From: Alopecurus myosuroides
Lineage: Eukaryota; Streptophyta; Magnoliopsida; Poales; Poaceae
DNA: 64,000 nucleotides
Assembly: GCA_028641055.1 (NCBI GenBank)
Contig: CM054061.1
Location: 33,971,877-34,035,876, forward strand
Direction of reading: 5' to 3'
The stretch's first letter is position 1. Every line of letters begins with the position of its first letter. Positions 58,960 to 64,000 of this stretch are shown here, piece after piece. The position numbers were made by a program, and so were the translations under genes. The notes under the pieces are model-generated. The model worked only from the letters and a program-made list of their open reading frames with translations. It was not told where the DNA came from and searched no databases.

Positions 58960-59220
58960 CTGTGAAGGATCTGAACACAATGGTTTTTTCTATGGAAATG
59001 GACAAGGTTTGCAATATGTCTCAGCTATGGTAGCATTTATTGACTACTGTAACAAGGACACTTGGTCACTGTTGTGGATTGAAGATATACTGAAAAAGTT
59101 GGGATATGAAATTGATGAGAAGCTGCATGTTTATTGCTGCTTATCGGGGAAGGAAATTTGGCAGGGTTTGGTTCTTATTAAGTCAGATGCAGATAAACTG
59201 CAAATGACCAGTGTTGTAGA
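58960..59220 (+). pseudogene. MULE mudrA-type N-terminal fragment (PB1-like domain)
   Basis: The frame reads GFFYGNGQGLQYVSAMV, then YCNKDTWSLLWIEDIL, KLGYEID, and KEIWQGLVLIKSDADKLQM. This matches the PB1-like domain found at the start of grass MULE transposases. A possible acceptor (tgctgtgaag, ending 58966) precedes it. The frame is cut by a hAT element at 59221; no transposase domain is in the window. Confidence 0.65.
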
Positions 59221-62200
59221 CAGTGGCGGACCTAGGATTTTGCCACTGGGTATGCCGCACCAAAAATTAATCGGCTACTTTGATAAAAAAAATGTATTGG
59301 CCCATTCAATAAATATGTATAAATTTGCATTGGAATATGGTATAAAATAAATGAATAAAATGTATGAAATATTAAGTAGCAAAGTTGCATAAATTACCAT
59401 ACAAGTAGTCCAAAACCAATACTAATAATCTAAAATCTGCATAGATAAACTTACAACACTACTTGTCTGGCCTACGCCTCCTTAAGGACATGAATGTCTC
59501 GATTATATCATCTTCATCCACGTCAAAAAAATATCCCGCTCAATGTATGTGACTAGACAATCATCCAAGAGATTATCGCCCATCTTATTTCTTAACTTTG
59601 TTTTCACTAAAGTCATTGCAGAAAACACCCTTTCAACACTTGCGGTCGCCACCGGCAGGACCAATACCAATTTGAGAAGCAAGTAAACCATATCATACAC
59701 TTTATGCCTCTTTGTTTCAACTAGCTTAACTGAGAGGTCAACAAGACTCTCTAGACCTTCAAAGTTTTCATCTTGTCTCATGTCATTAATGTAGTTATCA
59801 AGTTGCAATTCAAGCTTTAGCAAATAATTTCCTGGAATAACATTAGGATAGAATTCGGCTAGTCTGCGTACCTTCTGTGCATCAAAAGAAGCAAATGAGT
59901 CTGAAGGATTCAAAGCAGTCATACAAGATAATAACTCCATATTAACCTCATCAAACCGATTACCAAGCTCTTGACTAATTTTATCGATGACACCAATATA
60001 TACTTCTCTTCTGAAGTGGTCATCATTTTTTTGCTTTCGGGCACGAGCATTCCTAGTTGATTTTCCGTAAGGAACATAATTGCCATCCATAGAAGGAACT
60101 TCAACACCATGTTTATCACAAAATAGAGTGACCCTCTCAAGAAATTGAACCCATCAAGTAGACCTCAATTGTTGCATTATCTCCTTTGCCCCATTGACAA
60201 GTCTTATTGCATTAAGAATATCTTGCTCCCTTCTTTGCAAACACTGAGATAATTCATTTGTATACCCAAGAATAAGAACCATTAAGTGGGAAAAGAAAAC
60301 AAACTCAAAGCTCTCAAATGCTCCAAGCACATAATTTATTCTTGTCCAATCATCCTTATATGAAGTATCATCTCCAAGTTCGGTGAGTACGTCATGAATT
60401 GTGGGAAACATAACAACAATGTTGTACACAGTTTTGTAATGAGAGCCCCACCGAGTGTCACCAGGCCTAGGCAAAACCATCTCTTGATTTAATCCAGTCC
60501 CAGTTTCAAGTTCACCACAATCAAGTGCTTTCTTGATACTCTCGAGCCTAGCATTTCGAAGCATGTCATGACGCTTACAAGAAATTCCAACAATATTCAG
60601 CAAGAGAGACACTTGATCAAAAAAAGTCACACAATCGGTATTTCCCTTAGCAACGGCAATAAGAACTAGCTGGAGCTGGTGTGCAAAACAATGAATATAA
60701 TAAGCAGAAGGTGACTCTTTCATGATCAATGTTTTCAGCCCTCTAATATCTCCTTTCATGTTGCTTGCCCCATCGTAACCTTGACCACGAATTTGACTCA
60801 TAGTTAAGCCTTGACTAGTAAGTAAAGCTTCAATTGCATCCTTAAGTGATAAAGAGGTAGTATCATCTACATGAACAACTCCAACAAAGTGCTCACATGG
60901 CCTTCCTGATTGATCAACATAACGCAAGCAAAGAGCTAATTGTTCTTTGTGTGATATATCACTAGATTCATCTGCTAAAATTGCATAGGGCTCGTCACCG
61001 AGTTCTTCAATTATTTTCTTTCTAGTTTCTACGGCACAACATTTAATAATCTGTTTTTGTATCTTTGGGCTAATTAAGATGCAATTACCTGGAGCATTGC
61101 TCAAAACATACTTATTCACCTCTTCACTATTTGCTGCAAGAAACTCCAAAAGGTCAAGAAAGTTGCCTTTGTTGCTAGAATCCTCACTTTCATCATGTCC
61201 GCGGAATGCCAATCCTTGATGCAAAAGAAACTTGATACATCTAAGTGAATAAGTCAACCTTATCTTGTAAAGGCGAAGATCCTCATCAGTCCACTTTTCA
61301 ATGTGATAATCAATTGCTACCTTGGGATTCGTGAATCCAATGTATCTCTCTTGAGCTGCATTGTGTGACTTTGAACCCATGTGTTTGAAAAGTGATTTCT
61401 CTCCTATATTCCAATTGCTCCAACCATTAACAGTAAATGTATCTGACCCGGTACCCTTCTTGAACAAATAGCATACAAAGCAAAATGCGGAATCCTTCTT
61501 GATACTATATTCAAGCCACTCATGAGTATCAAGCCATACAAAGTTGAACTGTCGATCTCTGTCTCCAATCTTCTTTTTTGGGAAAACATGTGTAAGAGGT
61601 TCGAATGGACCTTTAAGAATATATGCTCTACGAACTGCATCCTGATCATTAACGGCATAACTTTGAATGGGATGTCTTTCACCTGGATCATGTGGAAGGT
61701 GATTGATATCATAAACTGGAGGCGGCGGGGGTGGCGGCGCCGGTGGCACATGGTTCGCAATTTTTTCAATCAATCTCTCTTCTTGTGTGTGCTCTTCCGT
61801 TGAAGTTTCATCCGGGCAAGGATTTGAAGCAGCAGCCTTCTTTGCCGCATGTCTCTCAAAAAGAGATGCAATGTCGCCTCTTCTCTTCATAGCTGAAAAT
61901 AAAAAAATAAAAAGGTGAATATAATATATGGCATGTTTTATAAAATGCTCATGTGCTATGTCATAACCAAATTCATAAATTACCATGCAAAGACTCAGCT
62001 TGGCCTCGTTGCCATGGGATACTAATGGTGGAAAATTTGTACAATCAGAGTACATATAACATAAATCATAAATTCAGACTACAAACAAAACTCACAGACC
62101 AAACGAACAAGAAGAATACATAAGAAAGTAGCCTATTGTTCTCAGGTCACGGAACTTTGCCTATGTTGAGAGTTCCAATCTGAATTCACATTACTGGACA

Positions 62201-62646
62201 GTACACGCCTACACGGACGTACTACTGTACTACATGTCTCTAGCTGAGAGATAAAGAGTGAATCACTCAAACACACCAAAGTAAGGAAAACTTGCAAAGA
62301 GTGCCGGACGTACAGGCCGGTGGCGTCAGCAGTGCCGCAGTGGCCAACGGCAGGGACGCAACACTGACCGGCGCCGTGCGTGGACGCAGCGTCAAGTTCC
62401 GGCGGCGTGCGCAGACGCAGCGTCCGGCGGCGTGCGCGGACGAGCCAACCAGGAGCTAGACGCTGGGACACCAGATTGATCGATCGATCGATCGTAGATA
62501 GCTAGACGAGGAAAAGACCTGATGGAAACCGCTAGTTTCGTGCAGATCAGGGATGCTCCAGGCCGGGCTTTTCTTTCCTGTACCGATACATAGGTATACA
62601 TACATGTATATGGGCTGGGCCGCAGGGTATGCCGTGGCATACCCGG
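59221..62646 (-). mobile_element. hAT transposon, right tip removed by an LTR element
   Basis: The left terminus cagtggcggacctagg is a standard hAT inverted repeat; 8-bp target site gttgtaga (59213-59220). The subterminal ctgggtatgccgcacc is mirrored near 62616-62646 (gggtatgccgtggcataccc), but the last roughly 25 bp of the right end are absent because an LTR starts at 62647. 61930-62600 is a non-coding leader with GC-rich repeats (gacgcagcgtc) and gatc repeats. Confidence 0.88.
59459..61890 (-). pseudogene. hAT transposase (TTF zinc finger, DUF4371, hAT dimerisation), one stop and one frameshift
   Basis: The start at 61890 (MKRRGDIASLFERHAAKK) lies just after an acceptor (attttcag), implying a 5'UTR intron. 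A Pro-rich linker leads to a TTF-type zinc finger (FCFVCYLF, FKHMGSKSHNAA), then DUF4371 (LADESSDISHKEQLALCLRY, GQGYDGASNMKG), the region around GDTRWGSHYKTV, and a C-terminal dimerisation domain (VLPVATASVERVFSAM). One TGA (60156-60154) interrupts after MQQLRST; the frame continues directly with TGG. Near the end a run of seven A on the plus strand (59525-59531) shifts the frame and gives an early stop at 59503; one more base would restore a DEDD/RRRR tail ending at 59459. The enzyme class cuts and pastes hAT DNA. Two small lesions disable it. Confidence 0.88.
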
Positions 62647-64000
62647 TGAAAGTGCACTATGGTCAACTAGAGGGGGGGGTGAATAGGTTGACTACCAATT
62701 TTTCTTTTCTTTTCCTTTTAAGGGGCTTAGTAAGATAAGATACGATTCTCTAGATGTGCAACTAAGTGAACAACCTATGTGAAGAGAGTAGTATGCGCAA
62801 CGGAAGTAAAGCGTAAGGTAGTAAAGCAAACAACAAGTGTAAACAAGGAGACAAGGATATGTTTCACCGTAGTTCCTTCTCAAAGAGAAGTACGTCTACG
62901 TTGGAGAGGTGGGGAGCCACCTAGGCGCTCCTCAATAGCACGGTTGTGCACACCTTGTTCTCCTTGAGCTTCTCCGGTGAGGGAGATGCTCGTTTCCACT
63001 ATGAGGTCGACTTGAAGGCGTTGACCAAACCTTTACAAGGGCTTGAGGTCACTCCACAAGGATGGAGGCTCTCAAGCAATCCGTAGCTTCTTGCAACAAG
63101 GTGGAAACTACAAGCACGAGATCTACTAAGGTTTCTAGGCCTCAAGTAGGATTCTAGATCTACTAGGTTGTGGTGGATGGATTTGAAATTCCTTTGGTGG
63201 AAGTGTGGATCTAGGTCTCCTCTAGCTCTCCACCAAGTTTGGGAGTGTTTGGGTGGACGGAGAGGGAGATCTAGGAGGTTGAAGCTTTCATTGATGGCTA
63301 GGAGAGAGAGTGGGAAAAGCTTAGCATTTATGAGGTAGGGGAAGGGGTATTTATACCCCTTCCCACGAAATGGCCGTTTGCAGTCCAGGCCACCGGAGGC
63401 TCCGGTGGTTTCACCGGAGGCTCCGGTGGGTCTTCTTTGCACTGCGCAGTTGCGCAGTGCCTTATCCCTTTTTCGCAGCTGAGGAGGCCGGAGGCTCCGG
63501 TGGATTGAGCGGAGGTTCCGCCCACCGGACCCGCACCGGAGGTTCCGGTGGAACCTCCGCCACTTTCCAACAGAAGGGGTGCCGAGCGGAGCTAGCACCG
63601 GACCCTTCACCGGAGGCCATTTGCCCTAGCGCCAGGGGGCCACCGGATGTCCACCGGAGGCTCCGGTGGAACCTCCGCCACTTTCCAACAGAAGGGTGTT
63701 TGAGCGGAGGGACCACCGGATGCACACCGGACCCTTTTTGCACATAGGCTGATTGGCAGCAGCGGGCTGAGCCTCCGGTGGATTCACCGGAGCCTCCGGT
63801 GGATTTACCGGAGCCTCCGGTGGATTCACCGGAGCTTCCGCCCCTTCATATTTTGGCTTCCTGGGATCCTTTCTCTTAGCCCTTTTCGAATATATTAAGC
63901 ATTAGCCCCATAGATATAGTGAACCTAATAACCTGGGCATTTTCATCATTTGAACAAACATTAGATCCAACAATTATGTTGTCATATAATTACCAAAACG
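62647..64000 (-). repeat. LTR of a copia-type retrotransposon (probable SIRE/Maximus type), runs off the window
   Basis: On the minus strand the LTR ends at 62647 with ...ttgaccatagtgcactttCA, preceded by cctattcaccccccc, a hallmark of this LTR group. TATA-like tataaata at 63349-63356 precedes the long leader. No primer-binding site lies beyond 62647, so this is the 3' or a solo LTR. It is inserted in the hAT right end. There are no protein-coding genes; frames in 62999-63830 follow the repeats. Confidence 0.65.
63380..63845. repeat. Array of ccggaggctccgg palindromes in the LTR U3
   Basis: About a dozen caccggagNctccggtgg units and partial forms lie upstream of the LTR TATA box. A 118-bp segment containing ggaacctccgccactttcc is duplicated (63545 and 63663). 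The units are palindromic and could be protein-binding sites. Confidence 0.85.

Noticed and set aside
1..64000. CRISPR array, operon or bacterial defence system
   Set aside because: Repeats lack regular spacers, and the genes have introns and plant transposon domains; the window is plant nuclear DNA.

Overview
The window is nuclear DNA of a large-genome grass, most likely Triticeae (wheat, barley, rye or Aegilops group). The reasons are deeply nested transposons, several CACTA elements with 'accaaccggggct'-type subterminal repeats, long-LTR elements, L1-type LINEs with plant zf-RVT tails, and plant GT-AG introns. I see no rRNA, canonical tRNA gene, CRISPR array or operon. The only plausible host-type gene is a small two-exon GRF zinc-finger/transmembrane gene (680-1296, minus). 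Nearly everything else is transposon sequence in various states of decay.

Layout. 1-1670: GRF gene, its flanks and two short tandem duplications. 1671-13687 (block A): a 12-kb copy of 44764-56748 (block B). Each block holds a short, RT-less LINE-like retroposon split by a minus-strand LTR retrotransposon with 4797-bp LTRs and an internal region of under 1 kb. 13688-20304: a CACTA element (CACTA1) without its 5' end, carrying a spliced 1080-codon gene. 20305-22341: the 3' part of a Ty3/gypsy element (probably Tat lineage) with an antisense ORF cut by CACTA1. 22342-32850: one minus-strand LINE split by a 982-bp CACTA (CACTA3) and by an ~8.1-kb CACTA (CACTA2). CACTA2 carries a seven-exon DUF8039/Ulp1-like gene with three TAG stops and a second, plus-strand ORF. 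33029-35789: an element with ~380-bp inverted repeats, with a Harbinger-type element inside. 35930-39373: a 5'-truncated LINE with a long open ORF2. 39380-40618: AT-rich and anonymous DNA. 40619-42448: a complete Harbinger-type element (TAA target duplication) with a decayed gene. 43140-44400: another RT-less retroposon. 44764-56748: block B. 58960-59220: a MULE PB1-like fragment. 59221-62646: a hAT element with a nearly intact transposase. 62647-64000: the LTR of a copia-type element, running off the window.

How the parts relate. The relative history can be read from the sequence. In block B the retroposon is complete with a 13-bp target duplication, while in block A it is cut short, so B is the source and A the copy. 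Shared LTR-specific substitutions show that the LTR element inserted before the duplication. Three TE-borne ORFs (30383-30925, 33722-34818, 40861-41940) belong to one uncharacterised protein family carried by two DNA-transposon superfamilies; this is the best candidate here for something under-described. All assignments come from reading motifs, splice sites, terminal repeats and target duplications by eye; no database search was run.
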